Below are positions 19,182 through 28,222 of a stretch of 64,000 nt of DNA, piece by piece. Below the pieces are notes generated by a model. It was not told where the DNA came from. It made no database searches and saw only the letters and a program-made list of their open reading frames with translations. This DNA comes from Candidatus Poribacteria bacterium (GTDB lineage: Bacteria; Poribacteria; WGA-4E; PCPOR2b), in the NCBI GenBank assembly GCA_022822785.1, contig JAJEAL010000134.1, positions 139,349 through 203,348 on the forward strand, written 5' to 3'. Within the stretch, counting starts at the first letter, position 1. Every line of letters starts with the position of its first letter. Position numbers and translations under genes: made by a program.

Positions 19182-20315
19182 CTAGTACATCCGTTTTGAA
19201 GCGCATTCATCAATGAGGTCTAACACAAACTGACGGTTATATCCCTCTTTTTCAAGAATCGTATCGCAGCTAATCAAGCGACCTTCTTCTAGCTGCTTTC
19301 CCGCTTCAAGAATTGAGTTGGTCAGCCAACTGGTACGGATGCCGTTGATTCCGGAGGTATAGTTTATGTCATATTCCCCCTTGACTAAACCGACAAGCTG
19401 ATCGACTTTGCTTTGTGGATAGCCTTCGGGACGCTGGAATTCTAATGGTTGAGGCTCGCCCCCTTTTGGTGTGAATTGGATGCCGCCTTTAATTTCCAAC
19501 CTTCCCTCATCACCTTCCAGAATAACCCATTCTTCAAAGCCTGTACGCGTATTGCCGCGGATGGTCACTGTGCCACTTGCGCCGTTGTCCATTGAGACAT
19601 CGGTGTTAGAATTAATTTCGACAGACTTCAGCACAAGTTGACCTGTTTCATCCTCAAAATTCATATCCGTTGTGCCGTGTGCTTCCTTTGGCAATAGACC
19701 TGTCATCCAGAGGAAGATATCCTGTAGATGACTGCCGGAATCGTTAGGTTGACCGCCCCCGGAGAACCGTGGATCGCCCCGCCAACCAGCCCCGCCCCAG
19801 CGTTGGGCGAGATAGACATCAAACTTCTGGATGGTTCCAATTAAGCCTTGGGAGATTGCCTGTTTTCCAGCCATGTAGGTGTTTTCATAATGTCGCTGGT
19901 AGCCACCAACCAGATGCAAACCGCGGCCCATTGCAATCTTGGTGATTGCGATGGCATCGCCAACGAGGTTTGCCATCGGCTTCTCTACCAGCACATGGCA
20001 TCCTGATCGCAGCGCATACTTAACATGAATATCGTGGAGAGAATGTGGTGAGAACACCCCAACAATGTCGAGGTCTTCTCGATTCAACATCTCGATGAAT
20101 TCATATTCACCGATGTAGCGTTTGAAACTGTCTTCATGATAACCTTCTACCCGCTCTCGTAATCCCTTTTCTAAAGCGTTGAGACTTTGCTCGCTGTTAT
20201 CGGCTGCAGCAACAATCTCAACATCGTCTCGCGTGGCAAAGGCGAGCGTGTTTCCACGTCCCGCGCCGCCTGGTCCTATAACACCAACTCTGACAACGCT
20301 GTTTTTGTCTGCCAT
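19182..20315 (-). CDS. Gfo/Idh/MocA-family NAD(P)-dependent oxidoreductase
   Basis: 377 residues. Rossmann start 'VRVGVIGPGGAGRGNTLAFATRDDVEIVAAADNSEQSL', cofactor-side lysine in 'HVLVEKPMANLVGDAIAI' (EKP motif), then the substrate-domain core 'RWGGAGWRGDPRFSGGGQPNDSGSHLQDIFLWMTG' with the Asp/His pair common in the family. Members oxidise or isomerise sugars, inositols and related polyols. The substrate is not inferable; neighbours give no sugar pathway apart from the SDR epimerase 4 kb away. AAGGAGATATCTG precedes the ATG. Confidence 0.92.
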   Translation of the reverse strand: MADKNSVVRVGVIGPGGAGRGNTLAFATRDDVEIVAAADNSEQSLNALEKGLRERVEGYHEDSFKRYIGEYEFIEMLNREDLDIVGVFSPHSLHDIHVKYALRSGCHVLVEKPMANLVGDAIAITKIAMGRGLHLVGGYQRHYENTYMAGKQAISQGLIGTIQKFDVYLAQRWGGAGWRGDPRFSGGGQPNDSGSHLQDIFLWMTGLLPKEAHGTTDMNFEDETGQLVLKSVEINSNTDVSMDNGASGTVTIRGNTRTGFEEWVILEGDEGRLEIKGGIQFTPKGGEPQPLEFQRPEGYPQSKVDQLVGLVKGEYDINYTSGINGIRTSWLTNSILEAGKQLEEGRLISCDTILEKEGYNRQFVLDLIDECASKRMY

Positions 20316-20485
20316 GATTTTCAGATATCTCCTTGATTCGACAATTTATCTATTCATTCATGTGGATGATGACTCGTAATCTCTAGGTAGGGTTTAGTTG
20401 TCTATCCAAAAAATGGGGAAACGGTGTATTCCGTCTACTCTTTTTTTTATTCTCCACCTGTAATTATCGATTGTTCTATAATCCC

Positions 20486-20640
20486 AATTATGGTGAATTT
20501 TAGAATTACTTGGACACTCTATACCGGCGCAGTTGGAAACAGCGCCTACCAAATGGGAGACTGGACGGCGCAGTTGGAAACAGCGCCTACCAAACATGTG
20601 AATCGAAAGTGTCTACATATTTATATTGTTCACCATAATT
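20486..20640. mobile_element. 155-bp MITE-like palindromic element with perfect 12-bp terminal inverted repeats
   Basis: AATTATGGTGAA (20486-20497) is exactly inverted at 20629-20640. Inside are two copies of the hairpin unit GGCGCAGTTGGAAACAGCGCC (20526-20546 and 20567-20587), and ACACTC/AGTGTC arms also face each other. Related sequence occurs near 44.8-45.1 kb and 47.2-47.3 kb. No ORF. The remainder of this gap, to 20988, holds only a CCGGGAAATCCCGG palindrome near 20884 and nothing else I can name. Confidence 0.75.
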
Positions 20641-20988
20641 TGCCGTCTACATGAGTAGAAATGTCGGCTCTTTGTCCAAAAAATATCTCGCAGTAGGAAG
20701 ATCCGCACATTCTGTCCTCGCAATCTACAAAACCCATGCGAGTGTATATATGGCTGACCGTAACTGATTCCAAAGCGAGTTAGTCAGAAATCCAAATTCT
20801 AGGATAGAGAGGAATTGAGAGATGTTCGATCCAAATCGGTGAAACAATAGATTCATTTTACCATAGTTGGTAAGACCTTGCAACCGGGAAATCCCGGCGT
20901 TGTCTAGGTTTTGTTGCGAGGCGTTTTGATGTGGGGTATAGGTTACCGGTAGCTGCGCTATTACATCTGCGGAAGAAGGAAATGCCTA

Positions 20989-23721
20989 TCATTGGAGTGG
21001 CGAGGGAATTACATACGGTTCGTGCCCAAAAATTATTTGTCCGTTCAACATCACCGGTTGGTTTTTTGAAGCGTCCTTGGTAATCTGCCAGAGTTGACCG
21101 TTGGTCTCGTAAAGGAGTGCTGAACCGTTAGGGAGCCAAACCGGTTTTTCGCCGCCGTAGTGGGTCAGTTGTCTTGTATGTGGGTCCCCCTCTGGGCTCA
21201 GCTCAACGAGCCAAAGCTGGCGATGCTGCCCTTCTGCCCGGGAAAAAGCGAGGAGATTCGGATCTGACGGGGACCACACAGGCTCTGCATCGTCTTCGGG
21301 CCCAACACTGATAGGCTCAACACGTCCGTTTATGTGGGTGTAGCTATAGATATTTCTGTCCGTGCCGGCTTCTGGGTTTTCGATACTTCCCCGTGTGCTA
21401 TACGCCAACAGTTCTCCGGTCAAATTCCATGCGGGCGTAAACATTTCTAGGGCTGTCGAGGGTATTGGGATTTCTTCTCCACTTGCGATATGTTGGATAT
21501 AGATGTGCTGCCGTCCCATCTCCTGTCTTGCAAACGCGAGGTATGCTCCATCCGGCGAGATGGTTACATCTGTTGCAAGCTCACGGTTATCAAGCAGTAA
21601 CCTGCCCTGTGAAGCCTCTGAATCGTGAAGGATGACATTGCCCTCAAAGTCTATATAGGTCAATCTGCCATCTAGCGAAGCGGTCGGCCGGCTGCCGGCT
21701 GCCAACGGTTGTTGGATGCCAGCTGCCGGCATACATTGCCAGATGATGTCGTCGAAAGTGTAGTAGAGTAGCGCGTTTAGCGGCGTTGTTTCGGGTGCAT
21801 TGGGGCTCGTTTGTTGCGACTGCTCCAGCTGTTTCAGTTGTGCGAGTGCTTCAGTGGTCGGCTCAAAATCTTTCCGTGTTTGCAATTTCCAACCGGCACC
21901 AACAGCTTCAAAGCGGAAGCGCACTCCTTGGGTCCAATAGCACCATTCCTCGATTTGGCGCCCGAAGCGGGTAAATTGAAAAACATCTTCAGGGGTCCCA
22001 TATTGGAGCTTGATTTCGGACCGACCGCCATCTTCGATCTCAGCGATATTTCCTTCGGTGTCGATGTACATAGCAAGGATTTCGATGTCGATATGTGGCG
22101 TGATGTAATCTGAAAATACAGAGACCCGCTGTAGTGTTTTGCTGCGGACCGGGTGGCGTGTGCCGTAAATACCAACGCCATCCCGCAAGCCCGATTTCCG
22201 ATCTCCATCCAGATCGACAACTGCCATGACATAGTAATCGCCCGGTGGTATCGAAACTTCATAGCGCGCATTGTCCTCTAGGTTTAAGGAGATTGCGACG
22301 GGCGATCGGAAGTCAGGCGTTTCTGAAATCGAGAGAATCCCTTCCTTAAATGCTTTCCCATCCCACCGAATTTGACCAGAAATGCCGCCGCTGTTATTTC
22401 GACTCAAGTCAATGGCACCTTTAGCGATCGCTTCAAGTTGTCCATCCGCGTTATATTGAGCGCTCACAAAAATTGTGATTTCAGGGTTGGTTCCCGTCAC
22501 CAAGGTCAACGCAGATGGCGGCGCGGTTGTAATATCCGCAGTGCCGTACCCGCCAAGTCCATCTCCGGCACTATATTTGCCATTGTTGTCTGCATCAACG
22601 TTGACGATGAGATAATAATCCCCCGGCAGAAGTTGAAGACTGAAATTGCCCGCCTCGTCTACCTCGACCTGATGTATCTCTTTGAGCAGTATCGGTTCTC
22701 GGAAAACTTGAATAACCGCTCCTTTTAGCGGCTTCCCGGTCCATCTTACCTTACCTGCGGCCTGCGCCGTTACAATATCCGCTAAATCTACCTGCGCTGC
22801 GGATTCAAGGGTCGGAATGATTTTTCCACTCTCTATCTGCTGTCCTGTGATTGTAATCCGGAGGTCCGGGACAAATTGGTTAGAGCGGACTAATACGGGT
22901 TGGGGAGACACTTGGGATTCGTGTAAATCTTGAATGCCGTAGATTCCGAGCGCATCTCCGGAATCAAAGAGATTGGTGTTATTTTTATCAATAATTGCCA
23001 TTAAATAATACTTCCCCGGCGGTAGGTTGAGTGTAAAACTGCCATCCGCTGCAACCTGTGTTTCTCCCACACGATATTTCCATGAGAGGTCGGTATAGGC
23101 AAAGACGAGTGCGTTTGTCAATGGTTCTTGTCCCTCATGGATTAGCTGCCCCTGAATACCGGACGCAATCGTCTCTAACGCCGATTTAAATTGTTCAAAC
23201 GGATCTTCTTGGTAGTCAGATAAGGAGACGATTTGTGCTTGTCCGTTCATCTCTTGCATTCTTGCCGTGATAGCTATATCAATCCCTCTAATCATCTGCT
23301 GACCTGCAACCTTGACAATCTGCTTCCGTTGGTTGGCGTCATTCCAATTGGTGATGCCGAAAATCCCCATGCCATCGCCGGCATCAAATTTGCCGGAACG
23401 GTTCAAATCCACAAAAGCAACGAGGTAGTAGCTACCCGGCTCAACACGAACTTCAAATTCACCGCTGTTTAACTGTGTGACACCGGTATAGAGGTTCTGT
23501 AGGGTTTGATCCTTATAAACCTGTACGGTTGTCTGTGATAGGTCTTGTCCGTCCCAAATTACCTTTCCTTTCAACCCGCTCGTTGCGCGTTCTGCAAAGT
23601 CCTCTATCATTTTTTCGTCGGCTTCGGTTGAGGGGGGGGATTGCGCCCAGATCCGAACGGTGAAAAGCGCAGCGAATATGACAATGACGGCAAGGATGAG
23701 CCAACTTCGACTCAGTTGCAT
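20989..23721 (-). CDS. Secreted protein: four regulatory-like beta-sandwich modules plus a TolB-like propeller
   Basis: 910 residues with a signal peptide ('SWLILAVIVIFAALFTVRIWAQS'). Four modules of about 110-140 residues follow, each of the form 'G.vrWdGkpl..a.v.v....' then '..PG.YYL.a.vD.n.nGk.daGDg.GiYG'. These look like carboxypeptidase-regulatory/SdrD-B-type sandwiches. Each module's loop ('DLNRSGKFDAGD', 'DKNNTNLFDSGD', 'DADNNGKYSAGD', 'DLDGDRKSGLRD') matches a Ca2+-binding D-x-[DN]-x-[SNT]-x pattern. After a 100-residue linker the C-terminal third has TolB/PD40 strands ('LAFARQEMGRQHIYIQ', 'EPVWSPSDPNLLAFSRAEGQHRQLWLVEL'). Probably periplasmic or surface-exposed; function unknown. Confidence 0.8.
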   Translation of the reverse strand: MQLSRSWLILAVIVIFAALFTVRIWAQSPPSTEADEKMIEDFAERATSGLKGKVIWDGQDLSQTTVQVYKDQTLQNLYTGVTQLNSGEFEVRVEPGSYYLVAFVDLNRSGKFDAGDGMGIFGITNWNDANQRKQIVKVAGQQMIRGIDIAITARMQEMNGQAQIVSLSDYQEDPFEQFKSALETIASGIQGQLIHEGQEPLTNALVFAYTDLSWKYRVGETQVAADGSFTLNLPPGKYYLMAIIDKNNTNLFDSGDALGIYGIQDLHESQVSPQPVLVRSNQFVPDLRITITGQQIESGKIIPTLESAAQVDLADIVTAQAAGKVRWTGKPLKGAVIQVFREPILLKEIHQVEVDEAGNFSLQLLPGDYYLIVNVDADNNGKYSAGDGLGGYGTADITTAPPSALTLVTGTNPEITIFVSAQYNADGQLEAIAKGAIDLSRNNSGGISGQIRWDGKAFKEGILSISETPDFRSPVAISLNLEDNARYEVSIPPGDYYVMAVVDLDGDRKSGLRDGVGIYGTRHPVRSKTLQRVSVFSDYITPHIDIEILAMYIDTEGNIAEIEDGGRSEIKLQYGTPEDVFQFTRFGRQIEEWCYWTQGVRFRFEAVGAGWKLQTRKDFEPTTEALAQLKQLEQSQQTSPNAPETTPLNALLYYTFDDIIWQCMPAAGIQQPLAAGSRPTASLDGRLTYIDFEGNVILHDSEASQGRLLLDNRELATDVTISPDGAYLAFARQEMGRQHIYIQHIASGEEIPIPSTALEMFTPAWNLTGELLAYSTRGSIENPEAGTDRNIYSYTHINGRVEPISVGPEDDAEPVWSPSDPNLLAFSRAEGQHRQLWLVELSPEGDPHTRQLTHYGGEKPVWLPNGSALLYETNGQLWQITKDASKNQPVMLNGQIIFGHEPYVIPSPLQ

Positions 23722-23796
23722 TTTTTTTCTCCTATTAATGCGATTGTGGAAGGAATGTGTGACTCATCTGCATGAAAGATGTAATTAATTCGGCTT

Positions 23797-24738
23797 TCAT
23801 AGATTACAACGTTGGACAAACCAGTCAATGGTGTGACGCAAACCTGCTTTGAGTTCGACTTTCGGTTTATAACCGAGCAGTCGCTGCGCTTTTTGGATGT
23901 CCGCGCGGGAATGTCGCACATCGCCGGGGCGTGCCGATATATAGACCGGTTTGGCGTCAACTTGCATCATCTCTCCGATGAGGTTTGCAAGCGTGTTGAT
24001 TGATGTTTGCTGACCGCAGCCGATGTTAAAGACCTCCCCTGCGACCCCTTCCGCGTGACATGCGAGCAGATTGGCGTGGACAGCGTTTGCGATGTAAGTA
24101 AAATCTCTCGACTGCTCACCGTCTCCCTCGATTATCGGAGCGCTGCCGTTCAGGTAAGCGTGAATAAACTTAGGAATAACCGCTGAGTATTGAGAGGTCG
24201 GATCCTGGCGAGGACCAAAGATGTTGAAATATCGCAATGCGACCGTCTCTAAACCGAAAACTTGTGTAAAAACTCGGCAGTAACATTCGCCAACATATTT
24301 GGTGATGGCGTAGGGAGATGCAGGCTGCGGTGAGAGTGTTTCAGACCTTGGAAGTGTCGGCATATTTCCGTAGGCTGAGGAAGAGGCTGCATAGACAACA
24401 CGCTTTACCTCTGCATCTCTTGCAGCAACAAGGAGGTTCAAAGTTCCATTGATATTTACGTTGTTACTCAAAATGGGGTCTGCAACAGATCTGGCGACTG
24501 AAGGTCGAGCCCCTTGGTGGAAAACATAGTCAACCCCTGCAACCGCCTGATGTACGGCATCAAGTTCTCGCAGGTCCCCATCTACGAGTTCAATTTCAGC
24601 TTTGAGGTGCGCGATGTTCTCGGCTTTACCTGTTGAGCGGTTATCGAACACGCGTACGCGCGCTCCTTTCTGCACGAGCGCTTCAACAAGGTGGGATCCA
24701 ACGAACCCACAGCCGCCTGTAACCAAGTAGTGCGCCAT
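23797..24738 (-). CDS. NAD-dependent epimerase/dehydratase (UDP-glucose 4-epimerase-like, extended SDR)
   Basis: 313 residues. Extended SDR: 'YLVTGGCGFVGSHLVEALVQKGARVRVFDNRSTGK' (TGxxGxxG NAD site), 'VYAASSSAYG' (catalytic Ser), 'PYAITKYVGECYCRVF' (YxxxK), 'LRYFNIFGPRQDPTSQYSAVIPKF' and 'EGDGEQSRDFTYIANAVHANLLAC'. These fit the GalE/WbpP group acting on UDP-hexoses for envelope polysaccharide. GGAG lies 7 nt before the ATG. No partner glycosyltransferase is adjacent, so the exact sugar is open. Confidence 0.92.
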   Translation of the reverse strand: MAHYLVTGGCGFVGSHLVEALVQKGARVRVFDNRSTGKAENIAHLKAEIELVDGDLRELDAVHQAVAGVDYVFHQGARPSVARSVADPILSNNVNINGTLNLLVAARDAEVKRVVYAASSSAYGNMPTLPRSETLSPQPASPYAITKYVGECYCRVFTQVFGLETVALRYFNIFGPRQDPTSQYSAVIPKFIHAYLNGSAPIIEGDGEQSRDFTYIANAVHANLLACHAEGVAGEVFNIGCGQQTSINTLANLIGEMMQVDAKPVYISARPGDVRHSRADIQKAQRLLGYKPKVELKAGLRHTIDWFVQRCNL

Positions 24739-24857
24739 TAAAATTCTCCGGATTTAACGTCTTACTGTTCCTACTCCGCCGTGGGATTGGTAAGGGGATG
24801 ATGTTGCCAATTAAGTGGGACATCCTCCTAATCCATCAATGATTTCGATGCAAGGGT

Positions 24858-25454
24858 TTACTCGGCACCCGTCTGATTCAGAATTTCTTCGATCTCCTCC
24901 AGTGAGGGGAGTGCTGATAGATCTTTCAAGCCGAACTGTTCTAGAAATTCATCGGTGGTTGCAAGAAGGAGTGAGCGCCCGGGGCCGGGCTTCCGTCCAG
25001 CGATGCGAACCATCCGCTTTTCGATTAGCGAGCCCAAGACGCTATCGCTGTTGACACCGCGAATCTCCTCGACTTCGGATCGGGTTACGGGCTGTTTGTA
25101 AGCGACAATCGCGAGGGCTTCTAAGGCAGAAGGCGAGAGCTTAACGCGGATTTGGCGCGTATAGAATTTCTCTATCCACTGATGATATGCGGGATCTGAA
25201 CAGATTTGAAACCCGTTAGCAATCTCAATGAGCTGGAAGCTGCGATTGGTTTCCTGATATTCGTCTTTTAGTCGCATGAGTTGCTGACGGATTTGCCGGG
25301 AAGATACGTCGTCGAACAGTTGGCTGAGCTGCTCCAACGAGATTGGTTCGCTGGCAGCAAACAGAATGGCTTCAAGGACTGATTTGACCTCGTCTAGGTT
25401 AGGCGGTAGCGTATCCGTTGCGTCTGTAGTGAATAGATGTTCGGTGTCAGACAT
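24858..25454 (-). CDS. scpB: Segregation and condensation protein B
   Basis: ScpB, the paired winged-helix subunit of the SMC-ScpAB condensin that compacts and segregates chromosomes. 198 residues with 'LDEVKSVLEAILFAASEPISLEQLSQLF' (first WH), 'LSPSALEALAIVAYKQPVTRSEVEEIRGVNSDSVLGSLIEKRMVRIAGRKPGPGRSLLLATTDEFLEQFGLKDLSALP' (second WH, highly conserved). The track start is a TTG at 25487; the ATG at 25454 has GGGAG 8 nt upstream and gives the usual length. scpA lies upstream in the same direction, separated by about 240 nt. Confidence 0.96.
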   Translation of the reverse strand: MSDTEHLFTTDATDTLPPNLDEVKSVLEAILFAASEPISLEQLSQLFDDVSSRQIRQQLMRLKDEYQETNRSFQLIEIANGFQICSDPAYHQWIEKFYTRQIRVKLSPSALEALAIVAYKQPVTRSEVEEIRGVNSDSVLGSLIEKRMVRIAGRKPGPGRSLLLATTDEFLEQFGLKDLSALPSLEEIEEILNQTGAE

Positions 25455-25483
25455 GGGCAAGGCTCCCTTAGACTGATTGGTTT

Positions 25484-25678
25484 TCAAGATGTGGTTCCGG
25501 CCGAGTTAAACTTGACGATTTCTTCCCAAAGTATATTGCCGTCAATATCGCAAAATTTCTCAATAAATTCAAAGGTAAACCTGTTGACGACTTTAGCATA
25601 CTCGTGCATAAAATGCTCATTTTTTTGTTTCGCTTGATGTCCTAAAGGCTCAATTATAATTGAACAATTTGCCCTCAA
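25484..25678 (-). CDS. Possible small ORF between scpA and scpB (doubtful)
   Basis: 64 codons from a TTG, or 41 from the internal ATG ('MHEYAKVVNRFTFEFIEKFCDIDGNILWEEIVKF'). The composition is more AT-rich than the neighbours, the Shine-Dalgarno is weak and I recognise no family. scpA and scpB are normally adjacent or overlapping, so the extra 240 nt here is unusual and may hold either this peptide or non-coding DNA. Confidence 0.3.
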   Translation of the reverse strand: MRANCSIIIEPLGHQAKQKNEHFMHEYAKVVNRFTFEFIEKFCDIDGNILWEEIVKFNSAGTTS

Positions 25679-25695
25679 TTGATAAATGCTGCGTT

Positions 25696-26454
25696 TTATG
25701 CGTCACGCTTCACAAGATAGATGTTATCGAAATGCCCCGATTGAATAGCGACGATTCGGCGGAGACGTATCAACTCCAAGATTGCTAAAAATGTAACGAT
25801 TCGCTCAAGTTTGCTGGCAAACTCTGAAAACAGTTCATCGAAGCGTATCTGCTCACCGGCGTTAAGTCTACGCTCTAGAAAATCCATCTTCTCTTCAACG
25901 GTGATTTGTTCTTCTTGGATTTCTTCGTAAGAGTCATCAACTGCAAATTGCCGCTCGGTTACCCCGTTGAATGCGGAAAGGAGATCAAAGAGGGTTGCTT
26001 TAATCTGTACCTCCCGCAGGTCGTGATTGTCTGCGGCTGGATCTACGTTGCGGCCATGGACTTTCTCACGGTTTATTGCGTAATAATCCAGCGTCTGTGC
26101 AGCTTCCTTAAACTGTTTGTACTCGATAAGCTGTCTGACCAATTCTTCCCGGTCTTTGAAGGTATGAGATTCGTCGGAGCTCGGCGATGGGAGGATACTC
26201 TGGGACTTGAGGTGAAGCAGTGTAACTGCCATGACTAGGAATTCCGATGCGACATCGAGATCTAGCATCTCCATAAGGTTGAGATATTCTAGATACTGTT
26301 CCGTAATTTCTGCAATCGGGATGTCCGTAATCTCCATCTCGTTTTTTTGGATTAGATGGAGCAGTAAATCCAACGGACCTTCAAAGACATCTAGTTTAAT
26401 TGCATAAATCGGTTTTAGTGGTTGAGGAGTATCAGTGAAGGGTGCAGATCCCAT
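25696..26454 (-). CDS. scpA: Segregation and condensation protein A
   Basis: The kleisin subunit bridging the two SMC heads and binding an ScpB dimer. 252 residues, normal length. N-terminal 'IKLDVFEGPLDLLLHLIQKNEMEITDIPIAEITEQYLEYL' and 'DLDVASEFLVMAVTLLHLKSQSILP' are the strongly conserved kleisin N-domain. The acidic middle and the C-terminal winged helix ('RFDELFSEFASKLERIVTFLAILELIRLRRIVAIQ') follow. First of the scpA-scpB pair and downstream of trpS. Confidence 0.96.
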   Translation of the reverse strand: MGSAPFTDTPQPLKPIYAIKLDVFEGPLDLLLHLIQKNEMEITDIPIAEITEQYLEYLNLMEMLDLDVASEFLVMAVTLLHLKSQSILPSPSSDESHTFKDREELVRQLIEYKQFKEAAQTLDYYAINREKVHGRNVDPAADNHDLREVQIKATLFDLLSAFNGVTERQFAVDDSYEEIQEEQITVEEKMDFLERRLNAGEQIRFDELFSEFASKLERIVTFLAILELIRLRRIVAIQSGHFDNIYLVKRDA

Positions 26455-26522
26455 ACGGATTACCTTATTCCTTTTCTATGGCGCGAATATTTCGGCTAAT
26501 ACCTCTGCTTCGGCGTCAAGTT

Positions 26523-27503
26523 TTACGCTAATTTCATTGCGGATCGAACCTCTGCCATCGTCGCTTGAGCCACCGTTTTCGCCCGCCTTGCCCCTTCAGC
26601 GAGGAGCTCCAGGACGCTTTTTGGCTTGGACGCCCACTCCGACCGTCGTTCATAAAACGGTGTCAATTTAGTGGTTAGTTTTTCGCTGAGATTCCGTTTG
26701 CAGTCAACACATCCGATCGCAGCGGCGCGACAATCGTTATCAATCTGCGGTACTTCGTCGGGGTTATAAATTTGATGATATGCGAAGACGGGGCAGACAT
26801 CGGGGTTGCCGGGGTCGTTACGACGTACCCTTCCGGGGTCCGTTACCATCTTCATAAGGTTTTGCTGTGTTGTCTGAGGGGGATCTGATAGCTGAATTGC
26901 GTTACCGTAGCTCTTACTCATCTTGCGACCATCGAGTCCTGGCAATCCGGGGGCTTCGCTCAACATCGGCTTCGGTTCTGGAAACACCTCGCCGTAGATA
27001 TGGTTAAATCGGCGAACGATTTCCCTCGAAATTTCTAGGTGGGCAACCTGATCTGCCCCGACCGGTACCATTTCCGCCTTGTAGATGATAATGTCTGCTG
27101 TCATCAACACCGGATATTCGAGCAAGCCGGTGGAAGGGCCCTCGCGTTGCGTGATGTCTTGAACTTTATCTTTATAGGTCGGGCACCGTTCAAGCCAAGA
27201 TACCGGTGTAATCATTGTGAGCAAGGTGGAGAGTTCGGCATGTTCAGGAACGTGCGATTGAACGAAGAGGGTGCTCTTGTCCGGATCGATTCCCGCGCTC
27301 AACCAATCGATCGCTGCTTGTAACGTGTATTCGGGCAGGTTTGAGGTGTCAGCCACATCGGTGAGCGAATGCCAGTCCGCGATAAATGGGTAACACTCGT
27401 ATTTGTCTTGTAGACTTACTGTGTTTGTCAACATGCCTTCGAGATGTCCAATATGTAGCGGTCCCGTTGGACGAATTCCTGTCACTAGTCGCGTTTTCTG
27501 CAT
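26523..27503 (-). CDS. trpS: Tryptophan--tRNA ligase
   Basis: Class I aminoacyl-tRNA synthetase charging tRNA-Trp. 326 residues from the ATG at 27503: 'VTGIRPTGPLHIGHLEGMLTN' (HIGH at 17-20), 'LMTADIIIYKAEMVPVGADQVAHLEISREIVRRFN', and 'LDGRKMSKSYGNAIQLSD' (KMSKS). 'CRAAAIGCVDCKRNLSEKL' adds a CxxC not seen in the shortest homologues. The track start (27707) adds 68 residues that lie inside the upstream protease gene and have no family likeness. An alternative ATG at 27539 forms an ATGA overlap with the upstream stop and would add 12 residues. Confidence 0.95.
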   Translation of the reverse strand: MQKTRLVTGIRPTGPLHIGHLEGMLTNTVSLQDKYECYPFIADWHSLTDVADTSNLPEYTLQAAIDWLSAGIDPDKSTLFVQSHVPEHAELSTLLTMITPVSWLERCPTYKDKVQDITQREGPSTGLLEYPVLMTADIIIYKAEMVPVGADQVAHLEISREIVRRFNHIYGEVFPEPKPMLSEAPGLPGLDGRKMSKSYGNAIQLSDPPQTTQQNLMKMVTDPGRVRRNDPGNPDVCPVFAYHQIYNPDEVPQIDNDCRAAAIGCVDCKRNLSEKLTTKLTPFYERRSEWASKPKSVLELLAEGARRAKTVAQATMAEVRSAMKLA

Positions 27504-27535
27504 TTTTGTTGTTGTCTCCAAATTTTTTCTCAGGC

Positions 27536-28222
27536 TCATCTCAAACCGACGAGGGTTGCGATTAGATCGAAAATGCCGTAGGAAGCTGTCCCGATAAACC
27601 AGAAGACCGGGTTCGGGAGATGTAGCAGTTCGGGCACGAAAATAATACACATCAGAATAATCATCCCGTAGGGACGTAACCTTGCAAATGCTTGCGCTTG
27701 TCGCCACGGTAGCAACCCATATACGACACTAAATCCATCGAGCGGAAACAGAGGCAGCATATTGAATACTGCCAAAAAAATACTAATAAGTCCACTCTGG
27801 AGCAGCAAAATTCTGTAAATCTGATACTGTGCGGCAGAGCCACTTTCGGGAAATCCAATTGTCACCTTTAGCAGTTGAGTGACACCGAGGATAACAATCG
27901 TGCAGAGGATATTCATGATGGGGCCCGCTGCGGCAATAATCATCAGGTCGCGCTTGGGGTTTTTCAGGTTATACGGATTCACCGGGACGGGTTTCGCCCA
28001 ACCGAAAAATGCCCCACCAAATAGGGTGCCAAGCAGGGGCAGAATGATTGTTCCGATTATGTCGATATGTACCGCGGGATTGAATGACATTCTGCCTTCA
28101 TCTTCAGCGGTTGGATCGCCGAGCATATTAGCGGACTTTGCATGTCCCCACTCATGGAAGGTGAGCAAAACAATAAACTGACAGACGCGGAGAATTGCCA
28201 TATAAGGGTCAATGTTAAACAT
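27536..28222 (-). CDS. Site-2 protease family (M50) membrane metalloprotease
   Basis: 228 residues, multipass. Zinc ligands in 'LLTFHEWGHAKSANMLGD' (HExxH) and 'NMLPLFPLDGFSVVYGL' (the NxxPxxPLDG motif supplying the Asp ligand). Hydrophobic segments separate them, as in the short YwhC-like bacterial M50 proteins with no PDZ domain. These cut transmembrane substrates in the plane of the membrane; the target is unknown. Its ATG overlaps the stop of the cca gene by one base (TAATG), and its stop region touches trpS, so the three form a translationally coupled run. Confidence 0.93.
   Translation of the reverse strand: MFNIDPYMAILRVCQFIVLLTFHEWGHAKSANMLGDPTAEDEGRMSFNPAVHIDIIGTIILPLLGTLFGGAFFGWAKPVPVNPYNLKNPKRDLMIIAAAGPIMNILCTIVILGVTQLLKVTIGFPESGSAAQYQIYRILLLQSGLISIFLAVFNMLPLFPLDGFSVVYGLLPWRQAQAFARLRPYGMIILMCIIFVPELLHLPNPVFWFIGTASYGIFDLIATLVGLR

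Noticed and set aside
20880-20900. CCGGGAAATCCCGG as a terminator of the 910-aa gene
   Set aside because: Short stem, no T-run on the minus strand.
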